A stretch of DNA of 64,000 bases from Ceratotherium simum simum (GCF_000283155.1 NW_004454229.1:7950534-8014533), one strand, 5' to 3'; positions 13,130 through 25,500 are shown, counted from the first letter of the stretch. Notes: generated from the letters alone by a model not told the origin. Numbers and translations are program-made.

Positions 13130-13502
13130 ATGTTTAGATGCCCAGTGTTTGGGGCAGGGGGAGTGGCACAGAGCTTCCCCGTCCTCTCTGGGCATGCCAC
13201 CCTCCCAGCACCTCCACGTGTTCATCAACCCAGAAGCTCATCAGATCTCACTCATGAGTTAGAGCTTAATCTCCAGTCCCTACTTCCCTTTTCTGGAAGT
13301 CGGTGGGTAGGGCTGAAAGTTCTAACCTTCTAATCGCTTGATGTTTATGGTGACCATCCCCATCCTGAGGTTATTTAGGGGGACCACTCTAAGTCACCTC
13401 ATATGAATAACAGAAGACACTATTACTCAGAAATTCCAATGATTTGGGGAGCTTTGAGCCAGGAACCAGGGACAAAGACCAAATATATTTCTTATACCAC
13501 AC
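13130..13502 (+). mobile_element. LTR-like mammalian repeat
   Basis: The segment contains CTCTGGGCATGCCACCCTCC, a central GAAGTCGGTGGGTAGGGCTG and a terminus CCAAATATATTTCTTATACC followed by ACA. I recall this block order from a common mammalian LTR-type repeat whose name I cannot give with confidence. The 3' end finishes in CA as LTRs do. No target duplication was found and the 5' edge is unclear. Confidence 0.45.
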
Positions 13503-15544
13503 ATAAAAGTGGTTTCTTTAAAAGCCTTTTTTAAATATCATGCCACTAGAGAAAGCCAAGTATTTTTATGTTTTTTTTACTAAAGCCAAGTATGTTTGTA
13601 TAATTTTTTTCCTTCAACTCAAAACCTAATGCCGGCCATTAAATAGAATTTATACATTGCATGTTAACGACAAAAACACAGAAAAACCTAAACAAACTCA
13701 CGTTGTACTAACACACACCCACCATAATGGAAAAAAATTTAAAGAGCTCTGATGCTGAAGATTGGTAAGGGTGTCTTTTTAAGAGGTGGCAAAGAAGGGA
13801 AGACTGGGTGCTTCATTGACCCCGATTTCTACTATACTCTATTAGCCAGAATCTTTGTTAAAGCCTGCAATATGAGAAAACCTTACCTCACCGTTCAGAT
13901 GCCATGTCTTTTACTGAGAAGGATCAGGATCCTTGAGAACCAGAAACTAGAGAAAAGGGCTACCTGGATCCCTATGGGGGAAGGCAAGCTTTGAATGGCT
14001 TCCCTGGGGTCAGAGACAGATGGGCTGGCTTCAAGGACGGTGAAGTCGAGATCCTAGTCTGTTTCCAGAGCAGACAGGCAAATAGTGTTAGGCAGCTTTC
14101 AAGCCACAAATTAGAAACAGTTCCCTTCAAAGATGAGAATTTATGTAAGGAAACACCCAGAAATGCTAACACCGGAGTGATGGAAGAAGCAGAAAGGAGG
14201 CGTGGAGAAGTATTTTTATGAATATACCTACATATGCCAGACAGTCTGAGCCTCTGCAAAAGAAACTAACAACTCCTAACATCAAGAATTGATACCAAAC
14301 AAGTTACATTGTCACTATAAACACAGAACTCAGGCTTGTATTGAAATAAGACCACCTTATTGTCCGCATTGATGTGCGGAGTTTTACCCACAGGAGGTCA
14401 CCAACAGAAGGAACCGATTTCCTAGTGGCTCCTGTATCAACAACTGTCGGGACAACTTGTTCCTGGTTTCACCTAAAGAGTGAGTCCCTAGCCCCAAGGC
14501 CGAGTCCATGGTTGTCATGGTCACTCATTTTCATGCACAAGAATTGGCTCACTCCTTTCCAAATCCACTAAAACAAGAACAGTAAGTCACAGGGCAGCTG
14601 ACATGGAAATTCAAGAAACTTAAGCATTAACATTTCTGCTGAGAAAAGTTGTCTTTCTGGGGAGATGATTTATTTTAAAGAATGAACACTAAACTTTAGA
14701 ATGAAGTAACAGGTTTTAAGCTACAGCTGCATCCTTAGCATTTTCTTAGAGCTTTGAGCAGAAAAAAGAAGATAAATAGCATCCGAACAGATGGATGTAA
14801 GCTGAAGTTTAGCTTAGAGAAAAAGTGATGGTAGGAATAAAAAAAACTGAAACAAGAAAGTCTTTACTCCCATCGAAGATGTAGGTGCAAGCAGGGAGCA
14901 GGAAGTAGATAGAATATGGACCCACATGTCTTTTCAGCCAAGGCCTTAAATTCAAGCCAGGCCCACAGGGAACAGTGTTTGGATTGCAGTCTCCAGGCCA
15001 ACATACTGAAAATTTCTATAATCACATAGAATGAGTAGGTACCTGGGTAAAAAGTTGCCACTCCCACCCCTAAAAGATTCTCAGAGGTGTCCAAAGCCAA
15101 GATATGTTGTTTGCGGGTATACCTGCCCCTTGCCCACTTCCTGAGTCCAGACTGATCTAAAGTGACAAGAGTACAAATGCCAGACCTAATGGTTTTCAGG
15201 GAATGAAACTCTCGGCCCTTAAGTCCATTACAACATCCACTAAAATATAGCTCTCCCAAGACAGGAACTCTGGTTTCACTTATTGACACTGCCGGAACCC
15301 CGCACACTGTTGGCTCACAGCAACAAGGAACTTGGCAGGAGATTTTGGCTGATGTCTGTTTCATTCCCTGTTTTACCTGCTTTTATGTGGTTCAGAATCA
15401 GTTATAAGACCCTTCTTTGACAATTCGCACAGAAATGCTACTGGTGGCGGAAGTGGCTAAGCCACATGCACCTGAGATTGGTATCTGGTGGGAGGTAAAC
15501 CTTTGAAACTAATCATATGGAATATTTCCCATGCCCAGGGCTTC
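13503..15544. other. Intergenic DNA, possible old LINE relic
   Basis: A 166-codon minus-strand frame spans 14864-15364. It lacks any recognised domain, and part of the plus strand there (about 15250-15330) reads like a decayed L2-type tail (CCAAGACAGGAACTCTGG). I do not call a gene. Confidence 0.35.
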
Positions 15545-15548
15545 CTCA

Positions 15549-16056
15549 TGTAACCTTAGGCCCTCTAGGACCAGTTCAACTAACCCCATCTTATCAAGAG
15601 TAATTAAGAGTGGTTTTTCAGGAACTGAGACCCCTTGTCCAGTTCAGGCCAGTTGAGACCACCAACCCATCTACTGGGCCTGCACAAATGCCTGATAAGT
15701 GACCTTTGTGATGTCAAAGGACTAAAAACCCTACTCTCAGGTCATGCTACTACCACCATTTTGTGAACACGTGTCCTACGAAGAGCCACGGAATTTGATT
15801 ACACTTGCGCACATCAGTTACCTCACTTCCCCTTACCTCCCATCATCTGTCTCCACACTTCAGACTGCCCTGCCTTTCATCCCATAAATTTTACCCCAAG
15901 CCCTGCATCAGGGAGACAGATCTGAGAGCATATGCCCCTGTCTCCGTGCAGACTGATCTAGTAATAAAGCTGATTTCTTTTCCCAAAAGCTGATGTTGTA
16001 ATAATAACTGGCTCTTTATGCGCATCAGGTAGGAGAACCCCATTAGTGCGGCAACA
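15549..16056 (+). mobile_element. Probable solo LTR, ERV1-like
   Basis: The segment starts TGTAACCTTAGG and ends GTGCGGCAACA, so it has TG...CA termini. It is bracketed by CTCA at 15545-15548 and 16057-16060, a 4-bp duplication typical of gammaretrovirus-like ERV1 elements. Inside are CCCATAAATTTTACCCCAAG near 15880 and AATAAA at 15962-15967, followed by a U5-like stretch. A 4-bp match could arise by chance, so the 5' edge is less secure than the 3' edge. No internal retroviral genes flank it. Confidence 0.6.
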
Positions 16057-16060
16057 CTCA

Positions 16061-17149
16061 TGCCAGGAGCAACTCACGTAACCCAGACTACTGCACAAAG
16101 CTGCTTGGGTGCCTAGCAGACAAAGTATCCCTAGGAGAAAGCCATATACCCCTAAGCATGGGCCTGCAATCTAGTCAAACTGGAGGCAGGCATCCCTATA
16201 GAGAGATATATCCACTGATTGACTTCACAAATTTCTAGGATCCCAGTGACTAATTAGAATGATACAATTTCTTATATAAATTATGATCCTAAATCCAAGC
16301 TGGGACAGTTAAATGTTCTTTTAACATCAGCCCCAGTTGCTCAGATTTGTGAGGACTCGGGGAGGGAAGTCATTGGAAAGGATCATATAAATGATAGATG
16401 GTCTCAATTAGTCTGGAAGCATGATGATAATTGGAAATCTACATCTGGACACCTTCACTACTGTCTAGAGTCTGAATAAGATTAACTATGAATAAGGCCA
16501 GGATTATTGGCAAGAGGTTTCCTGGTAATAACTCAAGAACAAGTGTTCAAAACTCTGCTCTCTTTGGGACAATGAGAGGAGGGTGATGAGAATAATTCGA
16601 CAGTATGCCTGCAAGGAATTCTAGGAAAAGTCAATGGAACCCCGAGACAACAGGACAAAAACAAAGTCCTGGGAACAGAACTGAAGTTCTGTAGGCAAAG
16701 CCTAAACGTAAGTGTGCAAACAGTTCACTGCACACTCGTGGAACCCAACAGCGGGAGAGGAATATAGAAAAACCTTAATGGCCTTTGAAAGAAGGGATAC
16801 AATTCCTGGTACAAGAAGCATCTGGGAATAAATGAATGATTTTCCCTATTCAGATGCAGATCCTAGGGATTTTGAATGGAGCTACTGTAGGAAGATGGAT
16901 ACTTGAAGCTTTTGTCTGATAGATACAGAAGGAAACATTAAATTGGAAGATGGAGAGGCTTGAGGGGAGAGACAGGAAAGTTAGTATGTAGAGAGGCACT
17001 CCTGAAGGAAAAAGTTCAGCAAGTGAAACTAAATAGAAGAAAACTTCCCTGAGCTGAAGAATGATTTGAAAGGGCAATCCAGGCAGGGTTGTGAGAAAAG
17101 AAATACCTATACGTATTGATGGAATAAATGAAAAGCAATAAGGAAAGTT
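16061..17149. other. Intergenic DNA, nothing recognised
   Basis: No gene, RNA or repeat family that I can name. It is moderately A-rich on the plus strand with short frames only. Confidence 0.4.
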
Positions 17150-17625
17150 AATATGTAGAGGTATATGAGGAAGCCATTTTGGTTTAAAATTGACTCAGCA
17201 TGACCTTATTTTTCCAGAATAGCCTGACGTGGCCTGTCCAGCAGGCATTGTCCATCTGCTTTAAACATTTATAGTATCCCAAAGCAAAGAATGCTCCCCT
17301 TAAAGATAGGGATGAATGCCTCCCGCCCACATCAGCATTTCTTTAAAGATAAGCATTCCTTCCCAGAAACTAGGGTCAGATTGACTTCCTAGATGTAGCA
17401 AAACATCTTGTGACTGTAGTAAAAAGAAAAAAAATATTCACGTCGTATCTGATGTCACTCGTTCCAAAACGGTATAACCATGCTGTACACCTTGCTTTTC
17501 CAGAGTGCTTCCTTCCCTGGTGGAGGCTGCTCTCCTGGGCTATAGTCCTCAGAATGGGCTCATATACTAAACTCACCTCAATTTTCATCTATAGATCGGT
17601 TATTTGTATCAATAGCCTATAAAAT
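17150..17625 (+). mobile_element. LTR-like segment
   Basis: The order of GAAGCCATTTTGGTTTAAAA, a C-rich central part and a closing TCCTGGGCTATAGTCCTCAG then CTCACCTCAATTTTCATC resembles mammalian ERV LTR U3-R-U5 structure in plus orientation. I could not find paired target duplications. It lies about 270 bp before ERVL pol debris, but the two need not belong together. Confidence 0.4.
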
Positions 17626-17889
17626 TTGCTGGAGTCTAATAGTTGCAAGTCTTTAGAGAGGAGAAAGGATATGTGCGTGCAGTGAGATACTGACTTTTTG
17701 GCATCTGATAGCCAATAGTAGGGGTTGGAAGACAACCGAATATCTTCTGTACTCCTCTAACTAGTTATACTAGTAGCTTTCTGAGTTACCAGACCTGCTA
17801 AGAGCAGGGACTCAGAACAAGAGAAACTCTATAGCTCATCTAGGTTGTGGGACCCACTTCCCTGCTCCTTACATTCTGCAGATCCACTG

Positions 17890-18115
17890 GAAGTTGATGT
17901 GTCTGCTACAGATAGGATGGCAAATGGAGCCTCTGGCAAGCTATAACACACCTCCTCTTCTACCAACAGTTATACTCTATTTGAAAAGCCACTCCAGGAT
18001 CATTGGTGGGCCCTCGCAGAGCCTGATACACCAAGCAAATATGCAACCTGAGCTCCACATCCAGAACTGGGTACCTGATGATCCAAGCAGCTCTAAGTTT
18101 GGACATGTATAGGAG
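17890..18115 (+). pseudogene. Decayed ERVL pol fragment
   Basis: A short plus-strand frame reads NMQPELHIQNWVPDD, which resembles the region just after RNase H in ERVL-type pol. The same type of sequence appears in plus orientation near 30.0 kb and in minus orientation near 47.65 kb. It is truncated at both ends and carries stops, so it has no coding capacity. Confidence 0.5.
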
Positions 18116-18119
18116 AAAT

Positions 18120-18770
18120 CTCTCAGGTGGAAAGAACACACCGTATCAGGTCCTGGGCAGGTAAAGAAGATGTGGCAAACTGGGCTTTTCTGGAAGCAGA
18201 TATTGAAAAGGAGTTATGCATGCACAAGGTTTATTGGGGACCACTACCTGATGTAATGAGAGGAAGTTGTATAGGGCAGGGAGAGCTGTCAGACAACCAT
18301 GCTAATCTAATAGTCTCTGCCAGCCCCATATGAAGCTTCAGAGCCCATTAGAGGAGTCAAGCCTAGGGTGACAATGGTACCATGTCGTACCATCACCATG
18401 CTGGGTCATTGGCTAGGGTCTGTCTTAAAGACTATAACCCTTGGTACCAAAACTTTGTTCACTCATCTGCCAGGAGCCTCCCATGTCCTCATACCCCGGC
18501 TCCTTTTGCACCTGAGGTGGTAGAATTCCATGGTGTATTTTATACCATTTCCCAGAGTTTTCTTATGAGGTTAGGCTCCAGTGGTGGCTGGTGCTATGAT
18601 GCACCATTACTGGATAACTTCGTCTCTCTGTATCACTGCCCTGCTTTTCTACCAGCTTTCCCATATCTCTCAAATGAATTATTTGCAATCAAATTCAAAT
18701 CTCAGGGGTCTACTTATAGGGGAAACCACAATATGACACTTACTTCATGACTAAAATAGGGCAAACCTCC
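18120..18770 (+). mobile_element. Possible ERV/LTR remnant
   Basis: The left part includes AAGGTTTATTGGGGACC and a G-rich tract, and the right part ends GGGGAAACCACAATATGACAC, a terminus like that of several MaLR or ERVL LTRs. A 122-codon frame at 18382-18750 has no recognised domain. This is a weak call from texture and position. Confidence 0.3.
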
Positions 18771-19690
18771 CTGCTCACACTTTAGAGAAGTGTGAGATTG
18801 AGAGACTTCTCCCCACACTTTAAAGTAGTCCTAGTTTGCTAGTCCATTTTGTTCCCTGCACCAGTCATGAAGACAATCTAAGATTTGTCATTCCATTATT
18901 GCCCAAGATACCACTAAGGCCTGGCCTAATGGGTACTTCTAAGTACCCATTTCTAATAAGGGGACTTCTAGCCACAGACATAAGTAGGGCTCTCATTTAG
19001 TGTTCTGTTCTCTTGGAGGGAACCTAAAAGAGAAGGGAACAAGCAGATTCTCCCAAGACAGAAGATTCTTTGCTATCCTGTTCCTTCCATTAAGCAGGAA
19101 AGTGTTAAATGATTGTATATCAGTAAAATCCACACCAAGAGTTTTATCCTCCAATGTGATTGGACTTTAAAATTTCAGTAGAACTGAAAGAGAAATGGTG
19201 TCCAGTTAGTAGTTAGAAACACGGAGTTAACAAAAATGTCCAAGAAAGCAAGTCAGGAGTAAAGAGACACAGATATCTAATAAGTCAAAAAGCCTATCAG
19301 AGGGAAATGATGGAAGAAAATGAAGCAAAAAATTTTATGACTTCCATTTCTGGTATTAGAGAAAACTAGAGATTCTAGAAAAACTAAGACAAACACCCAA
19401 AATGTTGGGCATTTTTGTTTAAAGCTCAGAGCTAAACTGGCAAGTAAGGTAGTGCTCAGCATTCAAGGATAACTAAAGCAAGAAAAGCACACCCTAGAGT
19501 GAGGATCTGCCCTGAAGTTCCCACTGGGGCCCTGTTGCCCAGAGTTTTAGTTTATACAGACAGCACAGCACAGAGACACAAGACATCTAGGGCCCAAAGT
19601 TTGGAAGTTGAATTAGGAAAACCGGCTCAAATCTGAAACTCCCACAATACCTGTTTTAGCGAGAACAAGAAAGTCAGCTTTCATAGGGAG
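18771..19690. other. Intergenic DNA, nothing recognised
   Basis: No gene or nameable repeat seen. Confidence 0.4.
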
Positions 19691-19694
19691 AAAA

Positions 19695-20215
19695 GGCAAC
19701 CTGCCTGACTTAGACCTGGGGAGTAGTGAGAAAAGTTCTCATGGGTTTGAGGCTAAAATTAACTTGGTGACAAAAGAAGCCAAAACTAGAAAGTTTAGAG
19801 TTGTCCTGGGGCGGAGTCAAAAGGATGACATTGCTGCCATCGCTAAGCTGGCTACTAACTCTTGGAGCAGAGAGCCCTCCACTGGTAATAACCATTGCCT
19901 TCATTTTATAAAGTTGGCCAGCTATCATTCCCAACACCCTGAGGAACTACTGCATTGCATGAGAAGATGCAGGAAAGAAGGATGATCTATGGCCCATAGA
20001 GGTGCAGGTGCCAGCCCATGATGAAAGTGATGGCCTCCAAGTGGGGAGGAGATTCATGGTAAGAAAGGCTGACTGGAGAGCCATAGTATGCACCATATTG
20101 TGGCAATATGACCAGAACTGCTGCAAAGCACCCGGCTAGAGAGCTGTGTGACTGGTGGAGGCAGAGGTCTGTGCCCAACTCTATCAGGTTCACAGATGGA
20201 TTCCCACTATCTTAC
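19695..20215 (+). pseudogene. Possible ERVL-type pol debris
   Basis: Near the right end, one frame of the plus strand gives RFTDGF, resembling the start of a retroviral RNase H domain. The upstream part is open for 73 codons (19764-19985) but has no motif I can name. No LTR borders it. The call is weak because it rests on one short motif. Confidence 0.3.
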
Positions 20216-20478
20216 TAGTTCTCACACATCTTCAACTTAAAACGAGTTTGATTCATATCTTCTGAAGAAGGCAATGATCCGAGTTCCAGCTAGTGAGAAA
20301 CAGACAAAAAAATCATCCATATTTGACAAGTGATGTTGACTTTAAAATTTTTAAAAATAAAATTTTAGACACACATACCATCTCATTTCCTTCACCCCCT
20401 CCCCAGAGAAGACACTATCCTGAAGTTAGTCCTTCCCATCCTGTGCTGATCCTTTCTACACGTTTGCATCTGACAGTT

Positions 20479-20495
20479 TGCACAGTATTACTTTT
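20479..20495. repeat. Target-site duplication of ERE copy 2, left
   Basis: TGCACAGTATTACTTTT here is repeated exactly at 20759-20775 on the other side of the SINE. A 17-bp perfect duplication indicates a relatively recent L1-mediated insertion. Confidence 0.95.
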
Positions 20496-20758
20496 TATTT
20501 TATTTTTGTGTGTGTGAGGAGATCAGCCCTGTGCTAACATCTGCCAATCCTCCTCTTTTTTTGCCGAGGAAGACTGGCCCTGGGCTAACATCATGCCCAT
20601 CTTCCTCCACTTTATATGGGACGCCGCCACAGCATAGCTTGCTAAGCAGTGCGTTGGTGTGCGCCCGGGATCCGAACCGGCGAACCCCCAGCCGGCGAAC
20701 CCCCAGACGCCGCAGCGGAATGCACGCATTTAACTGCTTGCGCCACCGGGCCGGCCCC
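20496..20758 (-). repeat. ERE-type tRNA-derived SINE (copy 2), intact ends
   Basis: On the minus strand it starts GGGGCCGGCCCGGTGGCGCA, contains GGTTCGGATCC (a good Pol III B-box match), then the two TTAGCxxAGGGC...CTTCCTC blocks and an impure A-rich tail. The 15-bp unit CCGGCGAACCCCCAG is tandemly duplicated at 20677-20691 and 20692-20706, just beside the B-box region. Perfect 17-bp target duplications flank it. All open frames over it are shadows of the SINE. Confidence 0.95.
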
Positions 20759-20775
20759 TGCACAGTATTACTTTT

Positions 20776-21290
20776 AAATGTAAATGGTATACTCTGGAAG
20801 TTTTACAGTTTGCTTCTTCTCCAAGTTATTTTATATTTAATCATTGAGTTGGAGAGATCTTTCATTGTGACTTACATAGATCTCTAATCATTTAGTAGGC
20901 TTCAATCAAGTTTGTTCTTTTTTGCATAAATACCATAAAGTGGTTTTGCCTTTATTCTTGTCCCCTAGGTCCCTAATAGAACCAAATGCAAATATGATTG
21001 GGAGCGTGCCTTGAATACAGACCTCAAAATATTCCCATAGATAACTTGAGAGAAATGACGCTGAGAAAAACGACCAATACCATAACTAAGAGCCAGCAGG
21101 AAAAAAAGCAGAAGCAGGCCTAGAAAGTCTATAGCTTATTGAAATTAGAAAATAAAAACAAAACGGTACAAGTATAACTAAGGAAAGAGACTATCAAGAA
21201 TGATCAGGTATATTTGAGAACCACCAAGTAACTTCCTGAGGTAGGTTCAAGTTGTACTTAGACATCAACTCACAGTTACACTGGTATGCA
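20776..21290. other. Intergenic DNA, nothing recognised
   Basis: AT-rich stretch with no gene or nameable repeat. Confidence 0.4.
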
Positions 21291-21294
21291 ATGC

Positions 21295-21495
21295 CTTAGA
21301 GGATTGGTTCTCAGTGGTGAGGGTACAGCCACTAGAAATTTTGGAAATACACAGAGACATGTGTTGTCATCAGAATGACTGGGGGATGCTAGAGGTATAT
21401 AGTCTGTAGGGGACAGGCGTGTTAGATGTCCTGCAGTAGGCGTGAAGGAAATCCTACACAACAAATTTTCCTGCATCCCACATGACTTTCAGATG
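21295..21495 (+). mobile_element. MER20-like hAT DNA transposon relic
   Basis: The block GGTTCTCAGTGG, a central GACTGGGGGATGCTAGAGG, then GATGTCCTGCAGTAGGC and ACAACAAATTTTCCTGC follows the order of MER20, a non-autonomous hAT-Charlie element. It is strongly diverged. Any use as a bound site is not shown by sequence. Confidence 0.6.
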
Positions 21496-22580
21496 TCCCA
21501 CAGACCTTCAAAAGTAGGTGAAGAAAAACAGTTATCTAAGTCTAAAATCTAACTCCATCTTGCAGAAAGTGTTTGTAGCATGGTTTTAATATATGCAGAG
21601 TTTTCCAGGAACGCAACTACTGCAGAAGTTGAAGGTTACATATTGTTTTGTGGAAAGCTTTGCTCAGAATTAAATCACCATTCTTGCAAGTCTCATCACC
21701 AATAACAATGGCATTTGAGTCACTAGTACAATATGCCTGTTTGTCTGCCATCACATTCACATGGCCATTTATAGCCATCACACTTCATGGCTTCATCTTT
21801 AGTGTATTTATAGGAAGTGAACGTTTAAGGCACAATACCACCATCTCACACCCACAAGATTGGCAAAAATCAAACCGAACCAAGTGATGAGAATGTGGGA
21901 TATGCGGCAATATTTGTTTATACCTCTGTGTTTGCGTAAGTGTAAGTTGATATTTTCACTAGAATTAAGTGAGGAGCGATCCAACATGATTCTGCCGGAG
22001 GAGAGGCATATGAGACCACAAATAGTTCACTGTGATGGGTGCAGATTGACCTGGGAGGATATCAGGCACCTTGAGGGTTCTCTCAAGACTTCAGTGCTTT
22101 TTAGTCTCCAGGAGGTTCATTTGAGATGATCCATTCCCACCTCACCCCCAACTTGTGCTCGTAAGTTGTGCAGTGCAAAATATGCTCAGACATGAATGGC
22201 CCCATAAGGCACAAAAACAGACTTGAATCATCTTCACTGCTTATTATAAGAAGTTACTGAAGACCAAGTTTCAAGTTCTCCCACCTTTGGGGACCACTGA
22301 TTGACAGCTTTTCCCCAAACAATTTCCAACCTATGCTTATGAGGGGAAGGCTGGGTCTGTCTACAAGTCATACCAAAGAAATTCAGATCTAGTGGCATTG
22401 AAGTGAGGCAGTACTCCGATCAAGATTGTAGAATTATGTATTCTGATGCTAAGAACAAGCCTCCATTCTGTGCCCAAATTACGTTCATTCAAAGAAGATA
22501 TAATCCATCACATGGCCAAGTTCATAAGTAGGATTCAAGCACGAGAGTAAGGCTGGACACCACTGAAATTTGTTATGAAG

Positions 22581-22613
<33 letters not shown>

Positions 22614-24240
22614 TGCTCTATCATGAACCTGTTCTTCTAATGCAGTGTTACCTAAGTTTGATAAGAATCATCCCAGTTGATTGTTAAACCTTCAGCTTCC
22701 AGGCAACTGGCCAGGGGATCTATATTCAAGTCTTCAGACCAGGCATATTGAAGAAATGGCACCATTACATCCCGGGGAACATTAGAAGCACAGAAGAGTG
22801 AACCCCTATGCCATTGCTGTAAGAAGTGGTAGAGAGAAACAGTGATCTCAAATGCTGTGTTCAGTTTCATCCCCTAGATAGACATCATGAAAGGTCCTGG
22901 GATAGGTAAACCTTTGTTATCCCTGGCCAAGACATACCATCTGTGAAGTTTAAGAGGTCAAATCAGTTCCAGGAAGGCAACATTACCTCTCGAGTTCCAA
23001 AACAGTCATTTTTACCAGGCTTCACATTTAACAACCAAAAATCAAACCAATGTAACTTTGGACTGTAATTAAGCCAGAGGTTGATTCAAGAGTTAGTAGC
23101 TAATTCATGACCCTAACACCAAAAAAAGTGTTTGCAAAAGAATAGTGTTTGGATTATAGATTAAATTGAAAAAGGCTATATCCCAGAACCATTCATGAGC
23201 AAGTTAGCCACAAATATCTGAGCCTGGATCAGTCTGATAGATGACCCCAACTGTAAGTAAAAGGTCATCTTTTCCAGTTCCAAATGAGAACCAAGAGAAA
23301 TTTGATTACTAGAAAAAGATAAAGGCGGGAATAAGTGAGGATGATACATATTTTTAGTGCCTTTATAGCTAAGATCTTTTGAGTCAGGAAACATTAAGTT
23401 TCTTCCTATTCAATGTAATACTTAGGCCTCACAAAGTCGTGTGATTTAGGAAGTCGTCATATTTGGGGATACAGACAGACCACTGAGAATGCCCTTTCAC
23501 TTGCTAGAACAACAACCGTCCTAGGAGAGGCAGGCTATGACATATCTAAGTCATTCATTCCAAAGAATAAAATCCTTGAATATCTAAGCAGGAAAATCTA
23601 AAGGAATGCTTAGTGGAAGCAGATAGAGTGCCTCTTCATTAAATATCTCGCTAGATGAACACAGCATCTCTGGACAAGTTACCAGAAGCTTCACTTTTAC
23701 AGAAGGGCTTTCTTAGTTTGCTCTAGGAATTCTTATTAATTCAGAGACTCAATTATTCTAGAGAATAAGAATTTCATAGTAGAGACATTATCCAGAGAGC
23801 TTGAAACTAGAGCTCACCTAAGAGCAAACACCAACCCCAGAATGAGCTCATCACAGCAGCAAGTTTGGAGTTCAGGGGCCCCGTAGGACCAATGTTGCAC
23901 TCCTCACCAAAAGAGTTGGCTTCTCTGTCCATGTGCAGTGTTGGTCCAGGACAACAAATCCATGTGAAGTATGACCCCCTCCTCCAAAGGCATGGGATTG
24001 GCTTGTCCCACTAGTTCCCACCTGCCTCTGGACAACTCCAGTTGCAGCCAAATACTGAAGCAAGCTGGACGGATGAGAGAGGATTAGTACGTGCTGGCAA
24101 GGATCAAAGCAAAGGTCCAGGATAACAATGTTAGTGTACACAACACAGTACACAGCATCAAGATCTGCTTGATGTGTTGGAAGACTGAGCTTTTGGTGGG
24201 CAAGAGCTTATCTGTCTTCTCACCCTAACTGTTGTCAGTT
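21496..24240. other. Intergenic DNA with an orphan poly-T tract
   Basis: A run of 27 T lies at 22581-22607. No SINE body is visible beside it, so it may be the tail of a lost or unrecognised retroposon. The segment 22640-22790 has faint MER5-like words. A 93-codon minus frame (23872-24153) has no recognised domain. No gene called. Confidence 0.4.
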
Positions 24241-24244
24241 CAGA

Positions 24245-24360
24245 TATCCTAAGAGGGCAGCATTCTCTCTTATTGATGAGGGAACTGAAGAGATGAAGTG
24301 ACTTTGCCAAAGCCACATGATCAGTGAGTGTCGGAGTCAGGTTTCAAGTCCTTTGAGTTG
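24245..24360 (-). repeat. MIR SINE fragment
   Basis: The plus strand reads TTGATGAGGGAACTGAAGAG, then GTGACTTTGCCAAAGCCACA and AGTGAGTGTCGGAGTCAGG, the inverse of the MIR core and tRNA-like part. Confidence 0.7.
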
Positions 24361-25380
24361 AAAAATCACTCATATGAAAGTCATTAATCTAGTGGGAAAA
24401 AAAATTAAGAAGTTTGTTCCTGTTATTTTGAAATGAACAGATTTTAGCACAACTTTAAAAGAAAAACAATGCTTTTACCATATCCTCAGACATTCTTCAC
24501 TATTGAGACTCACTATTCAAGTTCCCTTTTTGACCTGCAAATTTTTTTACTCAAAGGAGAGCCATGAGTTGCACGCAAGTCATCTTATTCTCCCAATATG
24601 GTTATGCCTTGTGCTCACATTTAAACATGTTGTGCTTTATGGTCATCATCTTCCTCACTTTTCCTTAGTGTTTAGCTCTTCATGGGTCTGAGTTCTCTCC
24701 GGCAGTGTTCAAAGATCTTAGTTCTGTATACAGTAGTGTACAGCATTGTTGATATACAAATATATCCTTAATGAAATCAGTGGGTAAGCTGGTTTATACG
24801 TGTTTTAACCACATTGCCATAATCCTTGGTGGATTGTTATATAGATGTTTGTGGGTGTTTTAGTGATATTTGAAGAAATTGGTTGGGTTTTTGGACAGGT
24901 TGGTAATGCTTTGTTTTTCCCATTTAAATTTCTGATTCCTGCTATGCAAGTGTTTTCTAGCCAACATATTTTCAGGAGAAGATTAATATTTGATGAGAAA
25001 ATTAAACATGTATTATTGTTTCTCAGGCAGAATTATACTAGAAGACATAAGCAGTCAGATGCTTGTACCTGTATGTAGAAACTCTAGAAGGTGACAACTA
25101 CAAATGCAGACCAATATAGATGCACTTGAAGTGGCCACAAATACCCCTAGTGGCATTGTCTCTAATAAGATGATTTTTTGAAGTATGTACTTTGTTTTCA
25201 AGACTTTACCAAAAGCCAACCTTGCCCTAGACGTTGCATTCTTGGAAAACTCAGTAACTATTAATCAGAACCATAGTTGATTTTCAAGCTCAAATTTTTC
25301 TTACCTGAATGTAAGTTACACACTGTGCTAGGCTGTTAATTACTGAGATCCTGAGATGCAGCATTCTGGAGCTTCTACAG
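24361..25380. other. AT-rich intergenic DNA
   Basis: Nothing recognised with confidence. The stretch 24500-25070 is T-rich and could be old antisense LINE, but no diagnostic words were seen. Confidence 0.35.
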
Positions 25381-25384
25381 CCTT

Positions 25385-25500
25385 GCCCACTAACTGCTAG
25401 TATTGACAGCCCCCAACGATTGTGACAACTAAAATTGTCCCCATAACTTTAATGCCCTGGGTAGTGTGACATTGTCCCTCTCAGAAGTTGCTGCACGTAT
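25385..25500 (-). mobile_element. MER20-like relic, antisense
   Basis: GTGACAACTAAAATTGTCCC and GTGTGACATTGTCCCTCTC are the inverse of the characteristic MER20 centre. It is oriented opposite to the copy at 21.3 kb, so the two are separate insertions. Confidence 0.5.

Noticed and set aside
14864..15364. 166-codon minus frame as a gene
   Set aside because: No domain, no splice signals, and part of the plus strand looks like a decayed LINE tail.
20500..20887. Several frames of 68-125 codons on both strands
   Set aside because: All are translations of ERE copy 2 and its tandem duplication.
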